DNA of 64,000 bases from Confluentibacter flavum (GCF_002843175.1 NZ_PJEO01000043.1:20876-84875); one strand, 5' to 3'. Shown: positions 7,594-17,493, counted from the first letter of the stretch. A program made the numbers and translations. The notes: a model not told the origin generated them from the sequence alone.

Positions 7594-9141
7594 ATGGATA
7601 AAGAATTGATCATTAGATCTAGTTCTGAGCATGTTGATTTTGCCTTATTAAAAGATGGAAAACTTATTGAATTACAAAAAGAAGAAGGAGGTAACAACTT
7701 TTCTGTTGGTGATGTGTTTATAGCCAAAATCAGAAAATCTGTTCCTGGTTTAAATGCTGCATTTGTTAATGTAGGTTATGATAAAGATGCTTTTTTGCAC
7801 TATCATGATTTAGGGCCAAAGCTCCCTTCTCTTTTAAAATTCACAAAAAATGTAAGTGCAGGTAAACTAAAAGATTTCTCTTTAAAAAATTTCCCATTTG
7901 AAAAAGATATTGATAAAGACGGCAAAATTGCCGATGTCTTAAAATCAAATCAATCGCTATTGGTACAAATAGTAAAAGAACCCATATCAACCAAAGGCCC
8001 TAGAATAAGCTCCGAGCTTTCTATTGCTGGAAGATATATTGTTTTAGTTCCATTTTCCAACCGTATTTCTATTTCACAAAAAATAGAAGACAAAGAAGAA
8101 AAAGACAGATTAAAACGGTTAGTAAAAAGCATAACGCCGCCAGGGTTTGGCATTATTGTACGCACTGTAGCACAAGGCAAAAAAGTAGCCGAACTAGATA
8201 AAGATTTACAAATTTTGCTAAGTCGTTGGACCGCAATGAGTAAAAAACTTATTAAAGCCCATCATCCAAGTAAAGTATTGGGAGAAATGAATAAAGCCTC
8301 GTCCATTTTACGAGACATATTTAATGATACCTTTACAAGCATTCATGTTGATGATGAAGAGCTTTTTTATCAAATTAAAGATTATGTGCAAGAAATTGCA
8401 CCAAACAAAGAATCAATAGTTAAATTGTATCAAGGAAACGTTCCAATATTTGAAAAATTCGGAATTGAAAGACAAATAAAAACCTCTTTCGGTAAAACCG
8501 TATCTATGGCAAAAGGTGCCTATTTAATTATAGAGCACACAGAAGCACTGCACGTTATAGATGTAAATAGCGGAAACAGATCTAACAAAGCCAATAACCA
8601 AGAGGATACAGCATTAGAAGTTAATATAATCGCTGCTACAGAAATAGCCCGACAATTACGCTTGCGTGATATGGGAGGTATTATTGTAATCGATTTTATA
8701 GATATGACCAATGCTGATAACAGGCAACAACTCTTTAATCACCTTCGTGATGAAATGAAGGATGATAGAGCAAAACACAAAATATTGCCTCCTAGCAAAT
8801 TTGGATTGATACAAATTACAAGACAACGCGTTCGTCCAGAAATGAACATTGAAACCCGCGAGGAAAACCCAGACGGAGTCATTAATGGTGCCGAAGTTGA
8901 AGCTCCTATAGGTATAGTGTCGAAAATAACTCACGACCTAGAGCAATTATACAAAAAAGACTATAAAAAGCTGACTTTAAACACGCATCCTTTTATAGCA
9001 GCCTTTTTAACTAAAGGTTTTCCATCTACACGTTCAAAATGGTTTTTTGAACATAAAAAATGGGTTAAAGTTTTACCAAGAGACGCTTACACATATTTAG
9101 AATACCACTTTTTTGATAAAAATGGTAATCAAATTAAATAA
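7594..9141 (+). CDS. rng: ribonuclease G (RNase E/G family)
   Basis: 515 residues. An S1-like RNA-binding region (about 37-130, VGDVFIAKIRKSVPGLNAAFVNVG) precedes the catalytic domain. The magnesium-binding aspartates are D323 (DVNSG) and D367 (DFIDM), spaced as in E. coli RNase E. It cleaves single-stranded AU-rich RNA in rRNA maturation and mRNA decay. The protein ends shortly after the small domain, so it is G-like in length with no RNase E scaffold tail. A strong terminator follows. Confidence 0.95.
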   Translation: MDKELIIRSSSEHVDFALLKDGKLIELQKEEGGNNFSVGDVFIAKIRKSVPGLNAAFVNVGYDKDAFLHYHDLGPKLPSLLKFTKNVSAGKLKDFSLKNFPFEKDIDKDGKIADVLKSNQSLLVQIVKEPISTKGPRISSELSIAGRYIVLVPFSNRISISQKIEDKEEKDRLKRLVKSITPPGFGIIVRTVAQGKKVAELDKDLQILLSRWTAMSKKLIKAHHPSKVLGEMNKASSILRDIFNDTFTSIHVDDEELFYQIKDYVQEIAPNKESIVKLYQGNVPIFEKFGIERQIKTSFGKTVSMAKGAYLIIEHTEALHVIDVNSGNRSNKANNQEDTALEVNIIAATEIARQLRLRDMGGIIVIDFIDMTNADNRQQLFNHLRDEMKDDRAKHKILPPSKFGLIQITRQRVRPEMNIETREENPDGVINGAEVEAPIGIVSKITHDLEQLYKKDYKKLTLNTHPFIAAFLTKGFPSTRSKWFFEHKKWVKVLPRDAYTYLEYHFFDKNGNQIK

Positions 9142-9145
9142 CTTA

Positions 9146-9177
9146 AAAACCCTTACTATTTGTTTAGTGAGGGTTTT
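9146..9177 (+). terminator. terminator of RNase G gene
   Basis: AAACCCTTACTA / TAGTGAGGGTTT hairpin starting about 5 bases after the stop, then a long T run. Confidence 0.9.
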
Positions 9178-9190
9178 TTGTTTTTTTGTC

Positions 9191-9210
9191 ATTCCTGCGA
9201 AAGCAGGAAT
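9191..9210. repeat. short palindrome ATTCCTGC-GAAA-GCAGGAAT
   Basis: A perfect 8-base stem with a GAAA loop. The related palindrome ATTCCCGCC-AA-GGCGGGAAT lies at 11440-11459, and other TCCCGA-type palindromes occur nearby. All are intergenic, as expected of a dispersed repeat family. Confidence 0.7.
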
Positions 9211-9356
9211 CCACTATTAAGTCAGGCTTATTTCAAATTTCCCCAGATTCCGCTACACCAACCATATCAGGATATTCATAAAAACGGCATTGTGAAGCAC
9301 TGAAACCATTGCTTGAGAACATGCCATTTTATTGATTTGAATTTAATTAACCTATT

Positions 9357-9388
9357 ATTTTGTAAGTTACGATATATTTTGTAAGTTA
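9357..9388. promoter_or_regulatory. 13-bp direct repeat, possible operator before SDR gene
   Basis: ATTTTGTAAGTTA occurs at 9357-9369 and exactly again at 9376-9388 (19-base offset), about 110 bases before the SDR start. Exact repeats this long in an intergenic region suggest a regulator site; the regulator is unknown. Confidence 0.4.
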
Positions 9389-9497
9389 AATGTTGTCGAC
9401 TAAGTAATATCTTTCCTGAATTAAAGTTGCACAAATTTTTCGGTGTGCTAATTAATGGACTGTAATGATGGAGAAAAATGAATTTAAACATTTTAAT

Positions 9498-10289
9498 ATG
9501 AAAAATTTTCAAAATAAAAAGGTTGTAATATCAGGTGGGGGTAGTGGTATTGGTAATGCTATTATAAATGAACTATACCATAAAGGGACTAGAGATTTTG
9601 CAGTTATAGGAAGGAATGTAGACAAATTAAAGCGCCTAGAAAACGATTTTCCTGAAGCCATATTTTTATTATTTCAAGGCGATATATCCAAACCTAATAG
9701 CATACATGAATTTGTCAATGTTATATCAAATTCATGGAATACGGTTGATGTATTGATTAATAATGCAGGTGTGGTGAGTGCGGGTAGCTTAGAGTCCATT
9801 TCGGATGATGATATTGTAGCCCAAATAAATATAAACGTTACGGGATTAATTTTGCTTACAAAGCATGTGCTTCCTCTGTTAAAAATGAGCAAAGAGGCAG
9901 CGATCGTTAATGTGTCATCAGGTTTAGGCCTTATTGGTATGCCATTTTATGCATCTTATTCAGCAACTAAAGGTGGCGTTAGGTTGTTTTCTGAAGCCAT
10001 AAGAAGAGAATTAAAAGATTTCCCTATTCAAGTAATCACTGTTTACCCAACAGTTACTGCTACGCCTATGATGGAATCTGCTAAAACAGATGCCATGGAT
10101 ACACCAGATTTGGTCGCACAACAAACTATTGAAGGTTTACAAAACAATAAGATAGATGTGATTTTAGGAGGTGATCAACGGCTGGAAGATGTAAAAAAAA
10201 ATATAAATGACCCTAAAGAATTCGATAAAAAGGCAGCAACAATGTACGAGGCATTGTTAGAACGCACATCCAATCACCGTTCCATGTAA
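9498..10289 (+). CDS. short-chain dehydrogenase/reductase (SDR)
   Basis: 264 residues from the ATG at 9498 (MKNFQNKKVVISGGGSG). An upstream ATG at 9465 would add 11 residues not expected for the family. Visible are the dinucleotide-binding GGGSGIGNAI, NNAGVVSAG, the catalytic Ser in VNVSSGLG, and YSATK (YxxxK). This is a classical SDR oxidoreductase, NAD(P)-dependent and cytoplasmic; the substrate cannot be read from sequence. It stands alone, preceded by a 13-bp direct repeat, with a convergent aldo/keto reductase downstream. Confidence 0.9.
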   Translation: MKNFQNKKVVISGGGSGIGNAIINELYHKGTRDFAVIGRNVDKLKRLENDFPEAIFLLFQGDISKPNSIHEFVNVISNSWNTVDVLINNAGVVSAGSLESISDDDIVAQININVTGLILLTKHVLPLLKMSKEAAIVNVSSGLGLIGMPFYASYSATKGGVRLFSEAIRRELKDFPIQVITVYPTVTATPMMESAKTDAMDTPDLVAQQTIEGLQNNKIDVILGGDQRLEDVKKNINDPKEFDKKAATMYEALLERTSNHRSM

Positions 10290-10382
10290 TTCAAAAATAA
10301 TGTTTAAAATTATGTAGCCTTTATTCAGGACGGGGCAAACTTAGCGGTAACGAAGCAACAGGGACAAGCTACGTTAGTAAAA

Positions 10383-11423
10383 TCAAGTCGCCGGATTAGG
10401 AATCACAGCATGCACTTCATTAATCTGTTTTAAAACATCTTCACCTAACGTTACATGAATACTTTCTATATTTTCTTTAAGCTGTTCTAAATTAGTTGCT
10501 GCAACAATATTACTGGTTAAAAAAGGCTGTTGGTTTACAAAAGCCAATGCCATTTGTGCCAATTTTAAACCATTATTTTTGGCAATTTCCAAATAACGCT
10601 TTGTGGCTTCAACACATTGCTCACTACTGTAACGCGACATGTGAGGGAACAGGTTTAATCGTGATTTCGGGTTTGCCGTACCATTTATATATTTGCCTGT
10701 AAGCATTCCAAACGCTAAGGTTGAATACGATAATAGTCCAATATTTTCTCGATGGGAAATCTCTGCAATATCACCTTCAAAGGTTCTGTTAAGCAATGAG
10801 TATGAATTTTGAATGGTAATCATTTTAGGTAAATGATGCATTTTATGTTCTTCTAAAAATCGCATGGTTCCCCAAGCTTTTTCATTGGACAAACCAATAT
10901 GTCTAATTCTGCCTGCTTTTATTTGCTTTTCCAAAGAATGTAATACTTCATTAAAATTGTCTTTCCAAGAATCCTCGGGATCATGTTCATAATCCCTTAT
11001 CCCAAATGTGTTTGTTAGACGTTCTGGCCAATGTAGCTGATAGAGATCAATATAATCAGTTTGCAATCGTTTTAATTCCTTTTCTATGGCATCGTTTATG
11101 GAATCTGGACTAAAACCGTCTTTCCTGATATGTGATACATAATCGCTTGTTCTTCCTACTATTTTACTTGCTAGAATAACCTTATTTCTATTACCTGTTT
11201 TTTTTAACCATGATCCAATAATGTTACTAGTACTACCACTGGTTTCGGGTCTGGCAGGTACTGGATACAACTCGGCGGTATCAATAAAATTAATGCCTTG
11301 CTCTAGAGCATAATTTAGTTGCGCATGTCCTTCGGCTTCTGTGTTTTGTTCGCCCCAAGTCATGGTGCCCAAACAAATTTTACTGATTTCTATATTGGTA
11401 TTTGGTAGTGTTGTGTATTTCAT
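10383..11423 (-). CDS. aldo/keto reductase (Tas-like)
   Basis: 346 residues forming a TIM-barrel aldo/keto reductase. Visible are the catalytic Asp/Tyr segment FIDTAELYP, the lysine in ILASKIVGRT, the histidine region YQLHWPERL and a C-terminal NADP-binding part (VAATNLEQLKEN). Length and the LGTMTWGEQNTEAEGH start resemble the Tas/YajO subgroup. It reduces carbonyl compounds with NADPH; the physiological substrate is unknown. Single gene, convergent with the SDR. Confidence 0.9.
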   Translation of the reverse strand: MKYTTLPNTNIEISKICLGTMTWGEQNTEAEGHAQLNYALEQGINFIDTAELYPVPARPETSGSTSNIIGSWLKKTGNRNKVILASKIVGRTSDYVSHIRKDGFSPDSINDAIEKELKRLQTDYIDLYQLHWPERLTNTFGIRDYEHDPEDSWKDNFNEVLHSLEKQIKAGRIRHIGLSNEKAWGTMRFLEEHKMHHLPKMITIQNSYSLLNRTFEGDIAEISHRENIGLLSYSTLAFGMLTGKYINGTANPKSRLNLFPHMSRYSSEQCVEATKRYLEIAKNNGLKLAQMALAFVNQQPFLTSNIVAATNLEQLKENIESIHVTLGEDVLKQINEVHAVIPNPAT

Positions 11424-11588
11424 GTTAGATTATTTTGGCATTCCCGCCAAGGCGGGAATCTCTTAAATTAAAACTTATATAAAAATGGATTCCTTCCCGA
11501 TAACTATCGGGATTCGCAGGAAATCAAAGATTCGACGAAGTCAATGACAGTCATAAAATTATTATGTTTACTAGATGCTAAAGATAAA
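11424..11588. repeat. intergenic palindromes
   Basis: ATTCCCGCC-AA-GGCGGGAAT at 11440-11459 and TCCCGATAACTATCGGGA at 11495-11512. No ORF. They belong with the palindromes at 9191 and 13417. Confidence 0.6.
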
Positions 11589-11623
11589 AAACCTTTCAAG
11601 TAGAAAAAAACTTGAAAGGTTTT
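11589..11623 (-). terminator. terminator of OmpA-family lipoprotein gene
   Basis: ACCTTTCAAGT / ACTTGAAAGGT stem, followed on the minus strand by a T run (GGTTTTTTATC). It lies 25 bases past the stop of the minus-strand OmpA gene. Confidence 0.85.
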
Positions 11624-11647
11624 AAAATTATAGTAATAAGAATATGT

Positions 11648-12607
11648 TTAGTTTTCACTTAACAACTTAGAAAGCTCATCTAATTTAGGTGTTAAAATAA
11701 CTTCTATACGTCTGTTTTTTGCTTTACCTTCTGGGGTGCTATTGGTTGCAATGGGCGCATACTCTCCACGACCCGCAGCAGTTAAGTTTTCAGGATTTAT
11801 AGAGGCATTTTCCCTTAAAATATTAACGATCGATGTAGCTCGCTTGGTCGATAAATCCCAGTTGCTTGTTAATTGTCCACTACCTTGGTAAGGCACATTA
11901 TCGGTATGGCCTTCAATTAAAACAGCGATGTCTGGATTCTCACCTAATACACCGCCTAATTGTTGCACGGCTCTTCTACCTTCCGTACCTACTGCCCAAC
12001 TACCTGAATCAAAAAGTAGTTTGTTTTCCATTGAAACATACACCTTACCATCTCTTTGCTCAACGGTTAATCCTTTTCCTTCAAAATCGGTTAAAGCTCT
12101 TGAAATAGCATTTTTTAAAGCCGTCATGGCGGCATCTTTATCTGAAATGACTTTTTCCAATTCAGCTACTCTATTGGAACGGTCTGCCAATTCTCTTTTA
12201 AGAGCTTCCAAACGTGCATTTTCAGCTGCAAGGGCTTGTTCTTTAGCTTCCAATTGTGCTAATAATTCTCTATTCTTTTTTGTGTTGGAAGCAATGGCCG
12301 CGGAGCTATTTGTTTCTAAGGCATCATAAGACGCTTTTAAAGCATCGTAATTTGCTTTTGTCGCAGTATAGTCACTTTGCAATCTATCACGCTCGGCAAT
12401 AGCTTCATCATAAGCAGCTTGCAATTGTTTCAATTCATTTTCAGCGGCTGTTTTTGCACTTAAAAGTGTTTCGTTATCATCTGAAAGTTTTCTGTTTTCA
12501 GACTTTAAATCGGCGTATTTAGCTTCTAAATCTTTATACACTTTTGGCGATACACATGAAGCAGCGAACATTAATGTTACTACTGCCAAAGAAAGTTTTT
12601 TAATCAT
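11648..12607 (-). CDS. OmpA-family lipoprotein with coiled coil
   Basis: 319 residues: lipoprotein signal peptide (MFAASC, lipid cysteine at about residue 18), a long coiled coil (about 25-170, rich in Ala, Glu, Leu and Lys), then an OmpA-type peptidoglycan-binding domain (about 190-310, IEGHTDNVPYQG, NWDLSTKRA, GRGEYAPIATN, KNRRIEVILTP). It should anchor an envelope membrane to peptidoglycan. It follows the exonuclease III gene by 25 bases and may share its transcript. A paralogue lies at 61795-62628. Confidence 0.9.
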   Translation of the reverse strand: MIKKLSLAVVTLMFAASCVSPKVYKDLEAKYADLKSENRKLSDDNETLLSAKTAAENELKQLQAAYDEAIAERDRLQSDYTATKANYDALKASYDALETNSSAAIASNTKKNRELLAQLEAKEQALAAENARLEALKRELADRSNRVAELEKVISDKDAAMTALKNAISRALTDFEGKGLTVEQRDGKVYVSMENKLLFDSGSWAVGTEGRRAVQQLGGVLGENPDIAVLIEGHTDNVPYQGSGQLTSNWDLSTKRATSIVNILRENASINPENLTAAGRGEYAPIATNSTPEGKAKNRRIEVILTPKLDELSKLLSEN

Positions 12608-12632
12608 ATTGTTTGGGTTGTTGATTTATAAA

Positions 12633-13397
12633 TTAATTTTCGATTTCTACTAAAATAGGACAATGGTCGCTATGAACGGCTTCCGATAATATAACGGCTC
12701 TTTTTAATTTTTCTTGTAAGGGTTTTGTAATCATGGCATAATCGATTCTCCAACCTTTGTTATTTGCTCTAGAATTGGCTCTGTAACTCCACCAAGTGTA
12801 ATTATGTGGTTCTTTATTAAGATGCCGAAAAGAATCAATAAATCCATTCTTAATAAAGTTACCAATCCAGATGCGCTCTACAGGTAAAAACCCGGACACA
12901 TTGCTCAATCCTTTTGGGTTGTGGATATCGATTTCTTCATGACAAATGTTATAATCGCCACAGATGACAAGATTGGGGATTACTTGTTTGAGCGTATTTA
13001 TATAATCATGAAACATATCCATGTATTCTAATTTATGACCTAAACGGGCATCGTTGGTTCCAGAAGGCAAGTACAAACTCATCACTGAAAAGTCGTCAAA
13101 ATCAGCTCTTAAATTTCTACCTTCAAAATCCATCGACGCAATTCCTGTGCCGTATTCTACATGATTGGGTTTTATTTTACTTAAAATAGCAACGCCACTG
13201 TAGCCTTTTTTTTGGGCACTAAACCAATAATGATATGGGTAACCTGCGGCTTCAAAAATATCTAAATCCAACTGTTCTTTCAACGCTTTTATTTCTTGTA
13301 AACAAATAACATCTGGATTGGCACTTTTTAACCAACCCATAAAACCTTTATTTATGGCCGAACGAATTCCGTTTACATTATAGGATATAATTTTCAT
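12633..13397 (-). CDS. xth: exodeoxyribonuclease III
   Basis: 254 residues of the endonuclease/exonuclease/phosphatase fold: MKIISYNVNGIRSAINKG, LQEIKA (metal-binding Glu), GDYNICHEEIDIHNP, and the C-terminal RIDYAMITKPL and SDHCPILVEI. It acts as AP endonuclease and 3'-5' exonuclease in base-excision repair. Length is normal. Upstream of it are palindromes TCCCGACAT-GAAGTCGGGA (13417-13435) and AATACACTTTTAAAAGTGTATT-like (13438-13459). Confidence 0.95.
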   Translation of the reverse strand: MKIISYNVNGIRSAINKGFMGWLKSANPDVICLQEIKALKEQLDLDIFEAAGYPYHYWFSAQKKGYSGVAILSKIKPNHVEYGTGIASMDFEGRNLRADFDDFSVMSLYLPSGTNDARLGHKLEYMDMFHDYINTLKQVIPNLVICGDYNICHEEIDIHNPKGLSNVSGFLPVERIWIGNFIKNGFIDSFRHLNKEPHNYTWWSYRANSRANNKGWRIDYAMITKPLQEKLKRAVILSEAVHSDHCPILVEIEN

Positions 13398-13416
13398 TTT
13401 TATATTTTTTAAGAGA

Positions 13417-13459
13417 TCCCGACATGAAGTCGGGACAATACACTTTTAAAAGTGTATTG
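13417..13459. repeat. two adjacent palindromes upstream of xth
   Basis: TCCCGACATGAAGTCGGGA at 13417-13435, directly followed by a perfect palindrome with arms AATACACTTTT / AAAAGTGTATT at 13438-13459. The second could be an operator for xth or for the divergent 1136-residue gene, or a remnant terminator. Confidence 0.55.
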
Positions 13460-13565
13460 TTTTCAGCTAAAATAAATAATGCGTTACTTTTACACTATTA
13501 TTTTGCAACGGATTTAACAAAATCTATCAACAAAATATTTTAAACTAATTGTAGTTTAAGTATCA

Positions 13566-16500
13566 ATGAAGCACATTGCAGCAATTCTTATTTTTTTAAT
13601 TGGCTTTTGTGGATTTTCGCAAAACCAACTGTCTAATTATAGAGCTAAAAAAGTTGCTGTAAACGATACTATTGTTATTGATAGCGTGAGCATCAATCCT
13701 AATTTTTTTTCCATAAAAGACAAAAATAATGTATTGGTAGATTCTACCTTTTATACCATTAATTTTCCTAAAGCTATTTTAATTCTGAAAAAGCCTTTGG
13801 AAACGGATTCCATCACCATCGATTATTTAAGATTCCCAGATTTTTTAACCAAAACCTACAAACAACTTGATGAGAATATTATTGTTGAAAACACAGATAA
13901 CCAACAAAAACTATATAAACTGTCTCAACCTAACGAGACTAAAACTTTTATTCCTTTTGATGGTTTAACAACTTCGGGAAGCATTTCCCGTGGTGTCACC
14001 GTTGGCAATAATCAAAACTCAGTTTTAAGAAGTGAACTCGATTTACAAATAAGCGGGAAACTTAATGATAAGGTGTCGTTAAGAGCGTCTATTCAAGATG
14101 CCAATATACCATTACAGGAAAGCGGTTATTCACAACGGCTGGATGAATTTGATCAAGTGTTTATAGAATTGTTTAGCGATACGTGGAGCATACGTGCAGG
14201 CGATATTGATTTACAAAATAACACCTCTTATTTTGCTAACTTTTCTAAGCGGGTACAAGGACTATTTGTAAATACCAAATTTGGCAACGAAGATTCTCAA
14301 ACCAATGTGTTTGCTGCCGGTGCTATAGTGAGGGGACAGTTTACAAGAAGCCAATTTACGGCCCAAGAAGGCAATCAAGGGCCTTATAAATTACAGGGAC
14401 AAAATGGCGAATTGTTTGTGCTTATTGTATCTGGAAGCGAAACGGTTTATGTTAATGGTGTAGTTGTTCAACGCGGTGAAAATAAAGATTATATCATCGA
14501 TTATAATGCAGGGGAAATTATTTTCAACTCCACATTTCCTATCACTTCTGAAATGCGTATTACTGTGGATTATCAATTTAGCGAACGTAATTACTCACGA
14601 TTGGTTGCTTATGGTGGCGGACATCACGAAAGTGAAAAACTGAGTTTTGGTGTTTCGGTGTATTCTGAAAACGATTCCAAAAATCAACCGCTTCAGCAAA
14701 ACCTATCGGAAGAACAAGTTCAAATATTGGCCAATGCTGGCGATGATAAATCGCTTATGGTAGCACCGTCTGGTGTGTTGGAGCCTTATAATGAAAACCG
14801 AATTCTATACAAAAAAGAATTTATCAATGGTGTTGAAGCATACGTGTTTTCCAATAATCCAGAGGACGAATTGTATCGGGTAACGTTCTCTCAAGTTGGT
14901 TCCAATCAAGGAAATTATGTATTAAGCAGCATTAATGCCATCAACAATATTTATGAATATGTTGAACCTGTAGCTGGCATTCCGCAAGGAAATTATAATC
15001 CCATTGTTCAATTGGTGGCGCCTACAAAACTTCAAATAGCTGTTTTAAACGGACAATACAATCCCACTGAAAAAACTAATATTAGTTTTGAGGCGGCTGG
15101 AAGTAAAAACGATTTGAATTTATTTTCAACTGAAGATGATGCCAATAATGATGGTTTTGCAGGAAAATTAAAAATAACGCAAACCATTTTTAAAAAAGAT
15201 AGTCTTTGGAGCTTGAATGCTTTTGCTGATGCTGATTATATTCATAAAAATTTTAAAACCATCCAACGATTGTATAACGCCGAATTTTCCCGTGATTGGA
15301 ATATTGATACGCCTCTGGGAAACCAACAATTAATTATAACAGGATTGAATTTATTTCATCCCGAAAAAGGAAACGCCAATTACCACTTTGAGCATTTGGA
15401 ATTCTCTGAAAATTTTAATGGAAACCGGCATGTTTTTAATGCCAACCTCTTTTTAAATAAATTTCAAATTACATCGTATTCCAGTTTTCTAAATGCTGAA
15501 TCCCATATAAATACCTCAACGTTTTTAAGGTCTTTTAACCGAATTACTTATAGCATGAAAAACAATTGGATTGGTACCAAACTAGCTATTGAAGATAATC
15601 AACAAACAAATAGGTCAACATCCCAATTAACGCCATTAAGCCAAAAATTTAAATCTTATGAAGTCTTCACAGGTGTTGGCGATAGTTTAAAGGTTTTTGC
15701 TGAAATCGGTTATAAATTCAGGGTGAACGATAGTATTAAAAACAATAAATTGCAAAAAGTAAATAGTTCAAATACATTTTATTTAAAATCGAAACTCATA
15801 CAAAATAACAATACAAATTTGGCACTTTACGCCAATTACAGAACCCTTAAAAACGAAGACGAAGCCATTGAAGATGAACGCTCCATCAATTCCAGAATTC
15901 AATACAACCAAAATCTTTTTAAACAACTTTTACTATGGAATACTTTATTTGAAACCAACTCTGGAGCCTTTCCTCAACAAGATTTTACCTATGTAGAAGT
16001 AGAACCAGGCCAAGGCACTTACACGTGGATTGACTACAATAATAACAGCATACAAGAGTTAGAGGAATTTGAAATTGCCCAATTCCAAGACCAAGGAAAA
16101 TACATTCGGGTATTATTACCAAACCGAGTTTTTGTAAAAACGCATCAAAATCGGTTGAGCCAAACTTTAACGTTCAATCCATCGCAATGGGCCGTTTCAG
16201 AAGATAAAGCAGAAAAATTCTGGTCGCATTTTTACAATCAAACCAGCTATTTAATCGATAGAAAAATAAGGCGTGACGGCAATAATTTCAATTTAAATCC
16301 ATTTGAAAACGATGTCAACAATCAGTTAGGTTTGCAATTAAATTTTAGAAATATGTTGTTTTTTAATCGTGGCAAGCAGCATTATACAACATCATACACC
16401 TATCTCTCCAATAAATCAACAAATACATTATCCATTGGATTTATTGAAAATAGTTTAAAAAGTCACCAATTAAATATCATACATAAAATAGAGGAAAGTT

Positions 16501-16976
16501 GGTTGCTGAATTTTCTAACCGCTTTTGAAACCAACGAAAGCATTAGCGAAAACTTTGCCAGTAAAAATTACAATTTTAACGAGAACCGTTTCAATCCTAA
16601 AATCTCCTATTTACTTGGTGATAATACACGCTTCGATTTGTTTTACCAATATGCTTCAAAAGACAATACTATTGGCAGCTTAGAGTCCTTAAAACAGCAA
16701 AAATATGGCACATCATTTACATTAGCCAACAACGAAAAAGGTGCCATTAATGGAGAATTAAATTATTTTTCAAATGCCTTTGAGGGAAACCCAAATACAC
16801 CAGTCGCTTACCAAATGCTTGAAGGGTTACAACCTGGCAAAAACTTTACTTGGACCTTGTTAGCTCAAAAAAAACTAACTGATTTCTTAGACGTAAATTT
16901 AAGTTATTACGGCAGAAAAACTGAAACCAGTAAAACCATCCATACGGGAAGCATTCAATTAAAAGCTTATTTTTAA
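13566..16976 (+). CDS. large outer-membrane protein of unknown function
   Basis: 1136 residues with a signal peptide (MKHIAAILIFLIGFCGFSQ). After about residue 140 (SGSISRGVTVGNNQNS) come repeated alternating segments typical of an outer-membrane beta-barrel, and the protein ends in an aromatic-terminated strand (GSIQLKAYF). Around residues 275-340 is a compact motif (GSETVYVNGVVVQRGENKDY, then IDYNAGEIIF) that I recall from other large Bacteroidota surface proteins. No TonB plug is seen. A single gene between xth and the metal-efflux locus. Function not recognised. Confidence 0.8.
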   Translation: MKHIAAILIFLIGFCGFSQNQLSNYRAKKVAVNDTIVIDSVSINPNFFSIKDKNNVLVDSTFYTINFPKAILILKKPLETDSITIDYLRFPDFLTKTYKQLDENIIVENTDNQQKLYKLSQPNETKTFIPFDGLTTSGSISRGVTVGNNQNSVLRSELDLQISGKLNDKVSLRASIQDANIPLQESGYSQRLDEFDQVFIELFSDTWSIRAGDIDLQNNTSYFANFSKRVQGLFVNTKFGNEDSQTNVFAAGAIVRGQFTRSQFTAQEGNQGPYKLQGQNGELFVLIVSGSETVYVNGVVVQRGENKDYIIDYNAGEIIFNSTFPITSEMRITVDYQFSERNYSRLVAYGGGHHESEKLSFGVSVYSENDSKNQPLQQNLSEEQVQILANAGDDKSLMVAPSGVLEPYNENRILYKKEFINGVEAYVFSNNPEDELYRVTFSQVGSNQGNYVLSSINAINNIYEYVEPVAGIPQGNYNPIVQLVAPTKLQIAVLNGQYNPTEKTNISFEAAGSKNDLNLFSTEDDANNDGFAGKLKITQTIFKKDSLWSLNAFADADYIHKNFKTIQRLYNAEFSRDWNIDTPLGNQQLIITGLNLFHPEKGNANYHFEHLEFSENFNGNRHVFNANLFLNKFQITSYSSFLNAESHINTSTFLRSFNRITYSMKNNWIGTKLAIEDNQQTNRSTSQLTPLSQKFKSYEVFTGVGDSLKVFAEIGYKFRVNDSIKNNKLQKVNSSNTFYLKSKLIQNNNTNLALYANYRTLKNEDEAIEDERSINSRIQYNQNLFKQLLLWNTLFETNSGAFPQQDFTYVEVEPGQGTYTWIDYNNNSIQELEEFEIAQFQDQGKYIRVLLPNRVFVKTHQNRLSQTLTFNPSQWAVSEDKAEKFWSHFYNQTSYLIDRKIRRDGNNFNLNPFENDVNNQLGLQLNFRNMLFFNRGKQHYTTSYTYLSNKSTNTLSIGFIENSLKSHQLNIIHKIEESWLLNFLTAFETNESISENFASKNYNFNENRFNPKISYLLGDNTRFDLFYQYASKDNTIGSLESLKQQKYGTSFTLANNEKGAINGELNYFSNAFEGNPNTPVAYQMLEGLQPGKNFTWTLLAQKKLTDFLDVNLSYYGRKTETSKTIHTGSIQLKAYF

Positions 16977-17025
16977 ACGCTTTATAAGAAATTATTAATC
17001 ATTTTTTTGTAATATTACTTCTAGT

Positions 17026-17418
17026 ATGGGTAAGCTAGTTGTCATCCTTTATTCTTTTTTGATCCTTATACAAAGTTTCAACATTAACATTGAAGATATT
17101 TCAAAGTTCAATGCCCTTTTGGAACATGCTCAATACCATAAAGAAATGTATGGTGATACTTTTTTTGAATTTTTATCTGAACATTATGGCAATGACATGG
17201 TGTCGCATGAAGACAAACATAGCGAACATCAAGATTTACCCTTTAAAGACCAGCACCATATCCTTTGTCATATAAGCACCTCTTTCATACTTACACCACA
17301 AACAACTTATATTATTAACCTTCATGAATTCACGGAAAATCCTGTGATTTTTTTATATAAAGAATCCTTTTCATCTTTTGAAAAACGGTCCATTTTTCAA
17401 CCACCCAAACTAGCATAA
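17026..17418 (+). CDS. small His-rich protein preceding heavy-metal efflux genes
   Basis: 130 residues with an N-terminal hydrophobic segment (about 3-20), so exported or anchored. The middle part (about 45-85) is rich in His and acidic residues (SHEDKHSEHQD, DQHHILCH), as expected of a metal-binding periplasmic protein. It lies 75 bases before the CzcA-type gene on the same strand and is probably the first gene of the efflux operon. A role in metal sensing or buffering is inferred from context. No named family recognised. Confidence 0.7.
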   Translation: MGKLVVILYSFLILIQSFNINIEDISKFNALLEHAQYHKEMYGDTFFEFLSEHYGNDMVSHEDKHSEHQDLPFKDQHHILCHISTSFILTPQTTYIINLHEFTENPVIFLYKESFSSFEKRSIFQPPKLA

Positions 17419-17493
17419 TTCCTTTTTATATTTTTTTAAACTATTCAAATAGCACATTTTGAATAGCTTTTATTAATTTCTATTAAATGAATT

